Assembly: GCA_003586115.2 (NCBI GenBank)
Contig: QVOM02000023.1
Span: forward strand, 309,283-373,282
Direction: 5' to 3'
DNA length: 64,000 bases
Origin: Salvator merianae
Taxonomy: Eukaryota > Chordata > Lepidosauria > Squamata > Teiidae
Part shown: positions 27,266-39,200 of the stretch, piece after piece
Layout: each line of letters begins with the position of its first letter
Position numbering within the stretch: position 1 is the stretch's first letter
The notes under the pieces: model-generated
What the model saw: the letters and a program-made list of their open reading frames with translations, nothing else
What the model was told of the DNA's origin: nothing
The model's database searches: none
Position numbers and translations under genes: made by a program

Positions 27266-30200
27266 TAATACATGTATATACTGCTTTTCATTAAAAAAAT
27301 TCAACGTGTTTTACAAGAAAAATTAAAAGCAAAAATTAAAGGCATGTCCCACTCTGAGGCCCACCATAGGGGTGAGCAGCTCCATGCAGATTTCTAGACA
27401 GATCCAAGAATCCTGGTTCTGATCCTCCAGAGGATGCAGTAGGTGTCCCATAAACATTCCCTTCATCTTCCCTCAAAGTTTCATAAGTTTTAATCCTTAA
27501 AACAGTCTGTGCTGTTTGCCCTTTCCTGCATGTCCTGGGTTGCAGTGCAGATCTCTCTAAGCCTTCATGATTTTCCAGCTTCATTGAACAACAAGGAGTT
27601 AAATGTGAACTGAGACCGGTTTTCAGCTCTGTCTGAAAACTGCTCTCTGAACAGAAATGCCCTTGGATTCTGAGGAAGGAAATATGTTGTCAGTCTTATG
27701 TCCTGAGCAGCTTAAAGTCCCCAAACTGCAAACCTGTTGTTGGCACCAGGGGGAGGCAAAAGCATCCCCTCGCTCTTTGCTGACCCAGATTGGTTCTCTG
27801 CAGAAAGAGCTTTTGGCAAATCATAGGTTTAGGGCGAGGGTATGGGTGGTAGTCCTATCAGAGAAGACCATTGTAATGAAGGCAAGGAATTTGTGTATGT
27901 GACTGAGCAGGGGGTTGGACTCGATGACCCTGGAGGTCCCTTCCAACTCTATGATTCTATGACTTGAAGGGCAAGGCAGAGTATAGGGTAGGGGCGTGCA
28001 TGTACCCTGCTTGAGTCTGACCCAATCCATGTGTGGGTGAACCTGTCACTTGTCATGGTCCAAATCAATGATTACTAAAGCGTGCCAGAGTGACCTCTAG
28101 CCATTTATATGATTAAGCTACATCTGCCTGACAATAGGCTGAAGCAATAGGCAATAGGCTGAAGCTTGTCCTTAGCTGCTTGTAGGAGAACTTTGTGAGG
28201 AAGGGATTAGAACATTTTGCCTGTCCATTTTCTAGGCCACAGAATCCACAGGAGCCTTTGGAGCTCATCTCCTTCTGCCACCTCCTTCAAGCAAATGAAA
28301 AAGGAATGATGAATGATTCCTCCGCCTGTAGGCTGCTAACTTACCCATGGGTAGCCCAAGTGCAGACACCCAAACCTTGCTACAGCAGAACAGAATGAAA
28401 AAAAAAAGCTTTGCCAGATTTCCCCATGGTTGCTTGACTTTGCTGTGAATCCTAAAGGCTCAGAGTGGCAGGCATGAGAGTCCAGAAGGGCTAAATGTTT
28501 ACAAGACCCTGGCAGAAGAGGCTGCATAATTGGGAGAAGTGCTTACGCTTGTGCCCTTTTTGCTCAGGCAACTTTAGCTGCTTGATCCTGGCGCTTTCCT
28601 CTGTGGAGCAGGAAGCCAGTGGCTGGCTAAGGCTCCCAGGGCAGGAGGGCAGAGCTTTGGTGCCTTGCAAAACAGCTGCCTCTTCAGGCCTGCCTTCTTC
28701 TTGTGTGTCCCTGTGTGCTAGAAACTGGAGTGTGTGCTGAGCCTGGAGGCATACTCCCAGGAGCAGAAGAGGCGGGTCTGCTGGTGCCTAGCTGAGAACA
28801 TCTCAAAGCAGCAATCAGCGACGCCAACGGCCCCACCGGCGGAGAACAAGGTAACGATTTGGTGGTCAGGATCGTATCTGTATCTGTAGGTCTAGCAATA
28901 CCAGTATCTTTATATTGCCCTTATCCTGCCTTTATCCTCCTGTCCTCCTCATGGCACCCTGAGAGTTGGAGAAGAATGAAGGACAGGGACCAGCCCATGG
29001 CCACCAAGGGCACTTCCATGGGCACCTGGAAGTCCTCTAAGCACCTGGGTCTCATCCTGCCCCTTTGCTACCCTGGAAAGACTGGGCTGTCAAGGTTGCC
29101 CAGCTGGGAAGAGTCAGTTTCCCAAGGGGAGGGAGCAGTGGCAACCCCCAGTGACTTGCAGGTCCACTTGAATATGGAATTCTGGAAGAAAGAAATGGAG
29201 AAATCACTGATCGGGGGCCTTCTCCTTTGGAACACATGGCATGCTAAGCAGTAGGAATGGCAAACTGGTGTTTTCACATAAGCTAAAGGATATTCCTTTA
29301 TAGGCCCAAGATAGCTGATGACTATTTCAGTTGGACAACAGAGGCAGGCATTTTTCTCTGTACAAGCGTGTAGGTATAGAATGGTTCAAGAGTGTGCGTG
29401 CGTGCGTGCATGAGGGAGTGAGCAAGCAAGAGGGGAACCAGAGTGGCCAGGAAAGAAGAAATGGGGATAGGAGGGGAAGAACTCCAAGAAGATGCTGCTT
29501 GGCTAAGAGTGGGCGAAAGGGCTTAGTGCTGACTCTCGGCCTCCTTGCTTTCTTTGTCATCTTATGAAAGTGTGCATGAACCCACAGAAACCCAGCAGCC
29601 TTTTCAGGGTTGCCAGGCCTGAGATGCCTCCAGGCTTGATAGGGACATTAGCCCTTTCTCGCTATTGCATTCAAAGACTAGCTTTTCTTTGCTGCTTCAA
29701 GGCTGACAGCGAGCGTCCTTGGATGAAGGACTGCTTTGCTTCCAATGCAGATGGAAGCAGCCTTGGCGGGCTTATGTGTAGGGGAGAAGCAGGTGGCAGT
29801 GTAGCTGCTACCGTTTGTCCTCAGCCAGGAAGTCATTGCACAGCTTTATCGAGTTGTTGGGCTTGTAGGGGCCTTCTTGACCAGGAGGGGAGCTGCCCTT
29901 GGCTACGGTGCTTCCAGCACTCTGGTCCACTCTGGCTTTCTCAGGTGGATTTGGTGGTCCTCTGTGGGTGAAATGCTTTCAGTGATCAACTGATGGTTAT
30001 TTTTCTATGAGAGGGATTCTGAAAGTTCCTTTGCTTTTGCTGGGTAGGCAGCTTTTGTATTGTCTTTATCTCATAAACCACTCTGAAAGGCTACTGCTCA
30101 AAAAGCTTGCCTAGAAATGCTTTTGAGCATATTCACCTGTTGAGTTTTTGCCTGGGGCTGCTCTGTGGGCTGCTGGCTTCTTGCAGCCTTTGCTGTGCCT

Positions 30201-33200
30201 ACTGCTAGCGCCCACAGCTGCCTCCTTCCCTCTGCAGGGGGGGCTGATGCCCGTGGCTTCTTCAAGCCCAGGCTGCCCTGCCTGAAAGACTGCCTTTTGT
30301 TTCCAGGCAGCCCTAGGATGGGCTGGTGGGTGGGTGGAGCAGTTCGTGCCTGGCTCACAACAGCCAAGAGCAGCTCGGCTTCTGGACTCACGAGGAGGGC
30401 AGTCTGAACTGGCTGCTTTCTGACCCAAGGTCTGGCTGCCTCTTAGTTCAATGCAGGTGTGGTTTAAAGAGGACAATGAAATCTTGTGTGGGTGTTTTTT
30501 GCTCTCAGCCAGGGATAGACCCTCGCTTTGCCAAGGAGATGAAGAGCAGCCAGGAGAAGGACCTCCCTCTGGTCACCACCTGCCACCCAGGCTCTTGTGC
30601 CTGATGTGGTGCCCTGCGGGACCTTTGAGAAGATCTGCCTGAGGTCTCCTCAGGGACTCCTTTGCTGCCTGTCACAGGAAGTTCCTGGGCACCCTGGGTT
30701 TGAGACCAGCGGCTTGCTCCTAGCGTGAAGACCAGGCACTGTAAGTGACATGGGGTTGCAGGTCTTTGAGGTGCAGGTTTGAGGGTACATGCTTCCTACT
30801 GCGGGGGGGGGTCTTTGGGGGTGTTTAGCCCTTGCCCCTCTAAGTTAATTGTGTTTTTAGGAGCATATTTTTGTACATATTTAATAGCTGTTACTATTTT
30901 TTAGTTTTTGGAGGATCAGTTCCAAGTGGCTTTAGGCAATCAGCTCAGCCCCATCCCCAGCAGATCTCAAGCCCAGGGCAGTGGAAAGGGAGGCATTCCT
31001 TGGCCATGCAGCTGGCCAAGCTGCTAGTTTGATCTGGGGGTGCAAGGGGAAAGCCCAAAAGGTAGGTAGGCACATGTGCCATATTCTGGATTAGTTCGTC
31101 TGGCAGGGGATCTCATGTTCCTAATGTCACCAGGGGATAATTTAACCTGGCATCTTCAGGGGAAGGGGAAGGGGAAGAGGAAGGCTCCAAAAATGAATCT
31201 TCCAGCAGTTCTTGGAAAATACAAGACTGTTGGTGTCCAGGCTTTTGCAGCAAGAGACTGGCAGACAGAAATGTCACAGGCAAAGCCTGTATCTCTTTTC
31301 TTGGCTGCTAGAAATGAGATATTGGGCACTGAAGCAGTTGTAATGTGGAGAGGTACTTGGGGTATAATTGATTCCCCAGGGCCTTGTCCAAAGGCTAACA
31401 TGGCAAAGAAGAAATTTTCACAAAGGGTTCCTGTGGGCAGGGGTCTTGTACTGGGGGAATGCAGCTGTAGCAGAAATCAAGCTGAGAAACCAGAGACCAC
31501 GGCAGAGGCCTCCTTGGGCAGCCTGTCAGGCGTCTCAGCCAGTCGCAGGGAAAGTTACTCCGCTTGAGGGCAGACTTGGGAGCTAAAGGAGCACAGGTGA
31601 GCTGGCATGTGGAAGGGACAAGACCGTTCAGGGCTGGTTCATGCTTGGGAGGGCTCCCCCCAGTCCACCCTTTTCTGCAGCTTCTGTGGCGGTGGCTTCC
31701 CAAATGTAGACTACAGGCTGGCTGTTCAGGGCAGGGACCTTAAGAATTTGGATGTTGCCTGAGTGGAGGTGCCCTAAAGTACCAAGAGCAGCAGAGTGCT
31801 GGCTTGGGCTGTGTTGGTTGTGATGGAACTGCCCCACCTCCACGCCAGGGCTTGAACCTGCTGCCTCCTTGGGGATTCTTTTCTCTTGGCCTTGAAGCAG
31901 GTGCTGGTGTGGCCCTTGACTTAAACTAGGGCCGTCACCTGACCTGCTTCGTTGTGTTGAAGTTCCGCCTGGACCAAGATAGTCATTCCGGGCAGTTAGT
32001 GTACGATGTATAGTAAGAGGCCCCTTATAAGAAGAGGGCGTGGGCAGGCAGGCAGGCTGGCAGGCTGACGGTTGAGATGATACTCGTGCCATTTGCCAAT
32101 TTTATATATGTCATGAAATTGATACTCTTTAAAACGAGATTGTCTGATTAGCAGGGGCATCTTTCTGCCCATCAAAAAGTTTATTAATTTGTCCGATGCA
32201 TGAATCAAATATTGTATCCCTAATTTATTTTATTATACAGTTATCCAGTGATGACATACTTTGATATCTATAGGTGACTGTGTAGTGTAGGACCGTGGTG
32301 CACAACTAGTTGCCCCCTATGGAAATCCAGCAGAAAGGGAGGGCCCAGGCTGCTGAAGGAAGTTCTGGCACTGCATAAGGTGGGGTCTGGTGGACCTCTG
32401 CAAGTCAATACTGCCTCAAAGGCCGCAGCACATTATGCAACGTTTCAGAGGTTGCAGTAAACAAGAAAATTGACATCACATCAACCATGTGATGTGAGCC
32501 AGTTTGGCCTTGTGGTTAGCGTGTCAGACTCTTACCTGGAACTCTCCCGGTTCGAGTCTCCACTCTGCATGAAGCCAGTTGGGTGACCCTGGGCTCGTCA
32601 CAGGTCTGTTCTGAGTCCTCACAGCCCCACCTGCCTCACAGGGTGTCTGTTGTGGGGAGAAGAACAGAAGGTTTACCAGCCGCGTTGAGTCCCTTCGGGT
32701 GAGAACAGTGGGGTGCAAAAACCAAGGCTGCTCAGTGCTGCAGCCCGAGGAGGTGTCAGATAAGAGCTGAGGGTGTCACAGAATACGTCCTGCTCCTGTG
32801 TCCCTCATCACTGGGAAGTTCCTTCCTCTTGCTCATAAGCAGAAATATGAATCGGGATTCTCAAAATCCGCGTTCCCCTTTTAGAAATGAACTGTCTGCT
32901 GCAACTTTATAAATAAGTCATCCAAAATTATTGTATCTCCAATCAACCAAATTTTAATGAGGACCTGGAAGCCTGGGGGTGTCCCTGGTCACCACTTGTA
33001 AAAACAGATTTCCTGAGACAGCAAGAAGTGTTGTTTTCTACTTCTGCTTGTGTTTCCATGGGGAAATCCCAAGGGTCTGCAATATGGCAGCTCATTTTGG
33101 TAGCCAGGTATTTACCTCCCAGACGCCTTGCCTGCTGGCCCCTGGGGAAAGCACAGCTCCAGCCCCTCCATCCGGTGAGCTGCCAAGGCATGTTGGAAGC

Positions 33201-36200
33201 TGGCCGGTGGGGTTTGCTTCCTGAGTGGAAACCTTTCGTGTTTACAGTTTCGCCTTGCTTAATGATCAGTGAATCCACTGGGCAGTTCAGCTCTTAGCTG
33301 GTGCAGAGCAAGGAAACAAGAGCTGGAGTGACCACCTTCAATACATTATTTATATATTGTTTGAATTTATAATCTCCCATGCAGGCTAGCAAGAAGAAAA
33401 GGGGGTGAGCAGAGATTAAAACCATAAAAACTGCATTTAATAACCATGGTAGTGCTAAAGCCAAAATGCAAGGTGACGGGGAAACGGACCGTGAGGAGGG
33501 GTGTCTCAGAGGACCTCGCCATATACTGTTGCCTCAGGCCTCAGAGGCTGCTTCTTGGCATCCAGGCCAGGTTGTGTGCAGAGCCGGGCACTGAAAAAGC
33601 ACAGCACTGGCAGGACCTCAGTTTAAAAGCTGCTTTGCGATATTTTTAATATAAAGCACCAGCAGTCTGGTTCCGTCTTGGTTCAAGTGCAACTCGTCCT
33701 TTTTGTGCAGTTTGCTTGTTCCAAAATGATCCCAGTTCCTAACAAATCTAAACCCTTCATCTCGATGCATTGAGGCGGATGAAACTCTGCCTGTCTAGCT
33801 GGCCCTCAGCATGGAACTGGTAGCATTTCTGAGAAAGCAATCTGGGAGGTCTTGGACTTCAATCTTCTACCTAACAACCTAAATTTGACTTCCAGGACTC
33901 CCCCTCTTAGCCCTCCAACGTCATTGGTATCGACATGTACCGTGACCACTGGCTCCCCCTCAGCACTGTCTACCAGATGTATACAACCTTTGCACCCGGC
34001 AGACAAGTCACATGCTCATCACAAACTTGTTTCTATATTTCTAATAATCGAATCACCCATTACAAGAAGCCCCCTTCCCGCCACCTATGGAGGAGTATCC
34101 TCAATGCAAAAGGATACAGGGACATCCTCTAAGGAATGGGTCCCAACTAAGGGAGCCTGTCCTGCTTCCTCAGCCTGATGTCCTCTTGCCTGGAACCTCC
34201 AGTCGTCAAGGCAGCTGGAGGGCTGCACACCATAGAGTGAGATGCTCCTACTGCATCCCTGAAGGCTTCATCCTCATGCCTGCCTCTTTCTGCCTCTTCC
34301 AGTCAGTTTCCTTGGCTTCAAGGGGAGAAACCTGTTCCCTGAGAACCCATTCCACCAAGCACATGCCCAGGTTGGCTTAGAAATCAGCCCTCCTCTAGCA
34401 GCCAAACCAGCCACACCCAAGTGTCCAACATCCTCTCCAAAACCCAGAGGATCCACCTCACAAACTTACCAAAGCCCAGCAGTTCTTCCTCCAAATTTCT
34501 CTGCCAAACTCGTGTTATCTTTAGCCTTCTTCCACTTGAGTACCCACTCAAAACTTGTGTCTTTGCCAACAAAGCTGCATTTTTGAAACTAAACTTTCAG
34601 AAGTTTGTGCTCAGCTTGTGAGTGAACCAGTCCTGAGATTTTGTGGCATTGGGACCCAAGCTAGCCATGGCCTTGGTCCCTTGTAGTTTGTGGAGGGGCG
34701 GTCACGGCACAAAGCCTCTCCAGCAATGTCTGGACCAGCGTGGGGATTCCAGGGTGGGTGTGGCTGGCTGTGAGATCCTTTCCTCTGTTCTTGCTTTCAA
34801 AAATACTGTCCGTTCCTGCAACTGGGTGGCGTCTACTTCTAGGGAATGCATTTACTGTTGATGTAGCAGAAGCCAAAGACTTTCAGCTCTGTGACCGTAA
34901 TGGGCTTCTGTCCTCAGGAGGTGGCTTTGAGATGGCCAGCTGGTTTGGGATTGTTGGCTTGACAAAACATTGCCAAAGAAAGACAACAGTTGATGTGATT
35001 CCCTGCCTGGGACTTCTGTGGCCCCATTCCTTGTGGTGGGTTTGTTCTTCCTGGCTCTTAAAGGGACTCCTCTTCCAGTTCAAGGGGGCAGTATTTTATG
35101 GGATTAAAAAATGGCTGGTTTCTAAGAGCCCTTTGCCTGGTCTTTCCCTTGGAGGAAAACAGGACATCCCCAGCACCCAGAGAGGACTTGTGTCCAAACG
35201 AAGGAGTGGCTCTCCACCAGGAGGACGCAGCCTCATCCAAAGAGGGCCTCCCCTTGCTGTAGGGAGTCCTGGAAAATGCTGTTGGGGGCCTGTGCAGGAG
35301 AGCTAAGGATCTTGCCAGGTAAGCGGCGTTCAGCACCAGATTTCTTAACGACACGGCCAGCTTCTGGAAGGGAAGGGAAGAGCTGCCAGTCCCCATGGGC
35401 AAGCCTGGCCATGGTTCCTTCAGCCCCCGGACTGGGGAATCTTGCATAGCACAGGGCAGTCTGGAAAAGTGAGCAGATGAGCGCAGCCCTAAGAATGGCT
35501 GTGTGGCTGGAACCAGGAGTGATGGGTTTTCTATAAACTTAGCTCATAGAATAAGATCATAAAAACTCACATTGTAAAGCATGCCAGATGCATAAGCAGT
35601 GCCATTAGCGAGGCAGGAGCCCAGCAACTTGCCCTGCTCAGTCTCCCGAGGAGGGTTTTTGGAAGCAGGTTACACAGCCATTAATAGTGCTCTCTTGCAT
35701 GAATCTGTCCACCTATGCACTTTGCCTGCCCCTGCTAACAGTATGCTTTCTGCTAACAGAATTGCCAGCTTTCAGGTGTCAAATGGGTGCTCCACTACAG
35801 CCGTATTTGGCCCTAGGTAAGAATGGCGGGGGGGGGAAGAATTGCAGCAGAACTGACCTAGGAGACGGCAGCAAAGCAAGGTGGAATTTTCCTCTGGAAT
35901 GTGAAGGTCATTTTGCGCCCGTCATTCCCGCTTATTATTATCAGATGCAAGAAGCCCTTGGGAGTGCTGGCTGTGCCAGAAATAGAGCTTCATGCCCTGA
36001 CGAGCCCAGTTGGAGCAGTAGTCTGTATGTCCTCACTTAAAAGCCGTAGGAAGATCAGCTTGTCGCTGCAAGCTCTCCAAGGGGAAACTAGGCTGTGGGC
36101 GACTCTGCCTAGGCCAGCTGGGTGCTGCTGCCATCTTTGCGTTCATGGGGGGAAGCTGGGGAAAAAGGTGGTAAGTGTATTTCATGCATAAGGCCAAGGA

Positions 36201-39200
36201 AACCAGCAGAGGTTTGACAAGCTTGTTTTTTGTTGCCTAGTTGCATGGAAGGGAGGCATTTTGCAACGGCTGCTTTGCAGCTTTTTGCAGCTTTCTGCTC
36301 TGCTTCCAAAGTCCCGGAGAGATGCCTGATCCACAGGCGGTCCAGAGCCTCCTCTCCGGTTCCCCCCGCTTGCTGCTCAGCTTGTGGCTGCTGCCGCCGC
36401 CGTTGTCACACCCCTGCAGCACACGGATGCTACTGGGCAGGGCTCGCTCTCCCTGCTTCCAGCCTGCTGCCCGTCAGTGCAAAGGCCGATCCTAGTTGAG
36501 GGAGCAGATGCTCCGAGAGTTGCTTTGGAAGCAGCATTTGAGTAATTTAGAAGAGTCAGAAAACCATTTGGTCATGTTCTTTAATTTTAAAATAGTTTTA
36601 ATGTTATTTAAACTTGAATTTCAGCATATTACATGCTTGGATTTAGTGTATGTTATTTCTCACTGACAGTTCCAGGATTTATTTCTCTCCTGTTCTGTTG
36701 CTTAAGTTTCCCCAAGGCTGCAAACAGCTGTTACAATATAATCATAACATGGAAATAATAGAGTATATAAAATCCAATGAAACCGCAGCAGTTCAAGCAT
36801 TGCCAAAAGCTTGGGGGAAAGGTGCATGTTCACACAAGCAGGATGAGGGTTAGGACTGTCTTGGCACTTGGAAACAAGTACCATTTTGTTATAAAAAAAG
36901 ATCAATAGACATTTACAGTAGAAACAGTGAAATGAGCATCTTTAGTCCTATTGCCAGCTATCTGGCTTCACTCTCTGTTTGGGTCCCTCAGGATAAGGGG
37001 GGCTGGACTGTAGGCCTTGGGGCTGCAAAGCACACGCTGCCGGCATTCTCTCATCAGAAAGGCTGAAGGCTGATCAGCAACGCAGTTCCTTCCTCTTTCC
37101 CGGATTAACCACTAGTGTTGCTGTTTCAAGAGGGAAGAAGCCGTTGCTACTTCCTTATGTTTCTGAAACCTTCATGCTGAGCAGTGTCATGGAGGCATGG
37201 AAACTCTGAGGGGGTGTGCCCTGGGGGGCTATGCCCACACACCAATGCCGTGAGATGTCTCCTGCACCTTACATAAGATCTGGGTGAACATCCAAAGAAG
37301 GATGAGGGGGAAGCTTTCCCTTGGAAGAATGAATGCCCCTGCTCCCAGTGCCCACTTTAGGTGTTGGGGGGCAGGTAGTTTCTGCACTGGCTGAAACTGT
37401 AAGAATTTTTTCCATGCTTTTTCTTAGCTTTGTAACTCTTTTCTGAGCCATGAAATAGATGAGGGTTTGTGGGGGATTGGTGGAAAGCCAGGGGTAGAGA
37501 TTTTGCCCAGCAGCCCCTCTTCCCATGGCCTCCAGTCCTTGTAACTGCAGGGGAGCCAGAAGACGATGTCTGGTGTCTGTGAAACTTGCAGAGGTCAAAT
37601 GCCTGGAAGCATGGAAACCTGCCAGCGCCAGCATTGCCTTCTCTGCAAAGATGCCCTTCTGTTCTGGCTGGCTGAGCCATGTGGACCCTAGAGCTCTCTC
37701 CCCTGCTGCTTGTTGACATTTCTGATTCCTTCTTGTGCCCCATATTTGGCACCCAGTAGCTGCAGGCTCATAAAGAAACCTGCCAAAGCGCGCCATGGCC
37801 CCAGAAAAATGGAGGCTCTATTTGAGTCAGTTGCATCTGCATTAGGTTGGCTGCCCTGGCAGTACAAAGCAGCTCAACCTGATCGAACTACAGAGAAATG
37901 GTGACAATGGGGAGAGAGGAGCTGTCTACTGGTGCTTGTGTTTGCCAGGAGGCAGGAGCCAGAGCTGGAGGGAAAGGTGGGGGCAAGCCATTCCCACAAC
38001 ACGCATCAGAGCATTGCCACCAGCCCCCTGGCCTCCCTGTCTGGGCAGACATGGTGGAGCAAGATGAAGCAAGAGGCCGAGCCTTCATTTGCACCGCTTT
38101 GCATCCCAAACTCTCCAGATTCAACTCTCAGCCGCTTCAGGCCCTTTGCTTTCTTGGAAAGTTTTTCATCTGATAGGGACAGTTTACAAGAGGAGGATGC
38201 TTCTTACAAGGCAGGTTAGCGCTGTTGGAAAGCTGAGCGCAATCCAGGGGCTCAGCAGAGATTGCCCCTAGCCTGGCTGGTGGCTCAGAATGAACCACTG
38301 CCTGAATCCTGCCACACATAAGCTGTGTGGAAATGGTGGGCCAGTTCCCTGCCTGCCCTCGTCTTTGGGATCGGGGGGGGGGGGGACTGAGCTGTTTATG
38401 CTGCAGGAGGGCTAGGGTGGCCCTGAGACCTAAGCAGGGATCCTTGGAAAGGAGCACCCTAGGCACAAAGGTTTGGTGGTTGCGGCAGTGGTAAGAAGAG
38501 ATGGGACCAGTTCTGCCAGGTGGTGCCAGCTGAAGAGCTGGATCCTTCCCTCCCTTTCCAATGGCATTTGACATCTGGCCTGGCAAGGCAGCTGCAGGAC
38601 AGCTGTGCCCTCCTGCTGCTTTGAGGTTGGTGTGGTCTGTGCAGTGGCCTGCCTGCCTCTGTTCTCCCTTCCCCAGGTAGGCAGATGCAGTGAGGTGAAA
38701 AATAGCCTGATCCATCCAGAAAGAGATGCCCCTTTGCTATCTCTGGGCCTTTTGAAAGAAGCCAGACGTATTTCAGTGCAGGAGGCAAGAGGGAGTGTTT
38801 CAGGGCACAGCTGGATGCCTAGTTAGGCTCTGTGTGGGATCTTCTCTGGGATCCAGGACCCCTTTGCCTCCTCTCCAAGCCTGGGCTTGATATGTTGCCC
38901 CTTTCGCTTCCTCTTTCTTGCCAGATGCTTGAGCCAGAGCCTGAAGAGCCTGGGGCACTGCCCTCTGTGGGCAAGAACAGTGCCAGCAGCGTTTCCAACC
39001 CTGCCACAGAAGAGCAGTTGGAGAAGACAATGGCAGAGGTCCAAGATATCCTGGAAGAGAAGAGTGGAAGTCCTGTAGGGCTCACAGAGGACCAACCGCC
39101 CCACAGCAGCCCAGCAGCTTTCACCATCCCCAGGTTGCAGGTAGGCAACACTCTTGGCCAGGGCAGGGAGCCTGTTGCCCCTGCTGACCTCGAAGGCCTG

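Larger units (their letters stand above)
28851..38924. other. 10-kb RGS3 intron
   Basis: Longest intron of the visible gene. It holds the candidate alternative terminal exon (30509), a tRNA-derived SINE (32494), an antisense LINE ORF1 remnant (33600-34600), short GGCA and GGGGAA repeats (32045, 31158) and a G homopolymer near 38372. Nothing else resembles an exon. Confidence 0.6.

Noticed and set aside
26810..27304. 164-codon minus frame with K-E-R-K repeats
   Set aside because: It is the translation of the CTTT microsatellite plus flanking chance sequence.
32494..32570. Possible tRNA gene
   Set aside because: The A and B boxes belong to a SINE head; the sequence cannot fold as a full cloverleaf and continues into a SINE body.
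38832..38924. Upstream extension of the acidic exon frame
   Set aside because: Open by chance; a pyrimidine tract and AG at 38923-38924 mark the exon start, and the phase fits only there.
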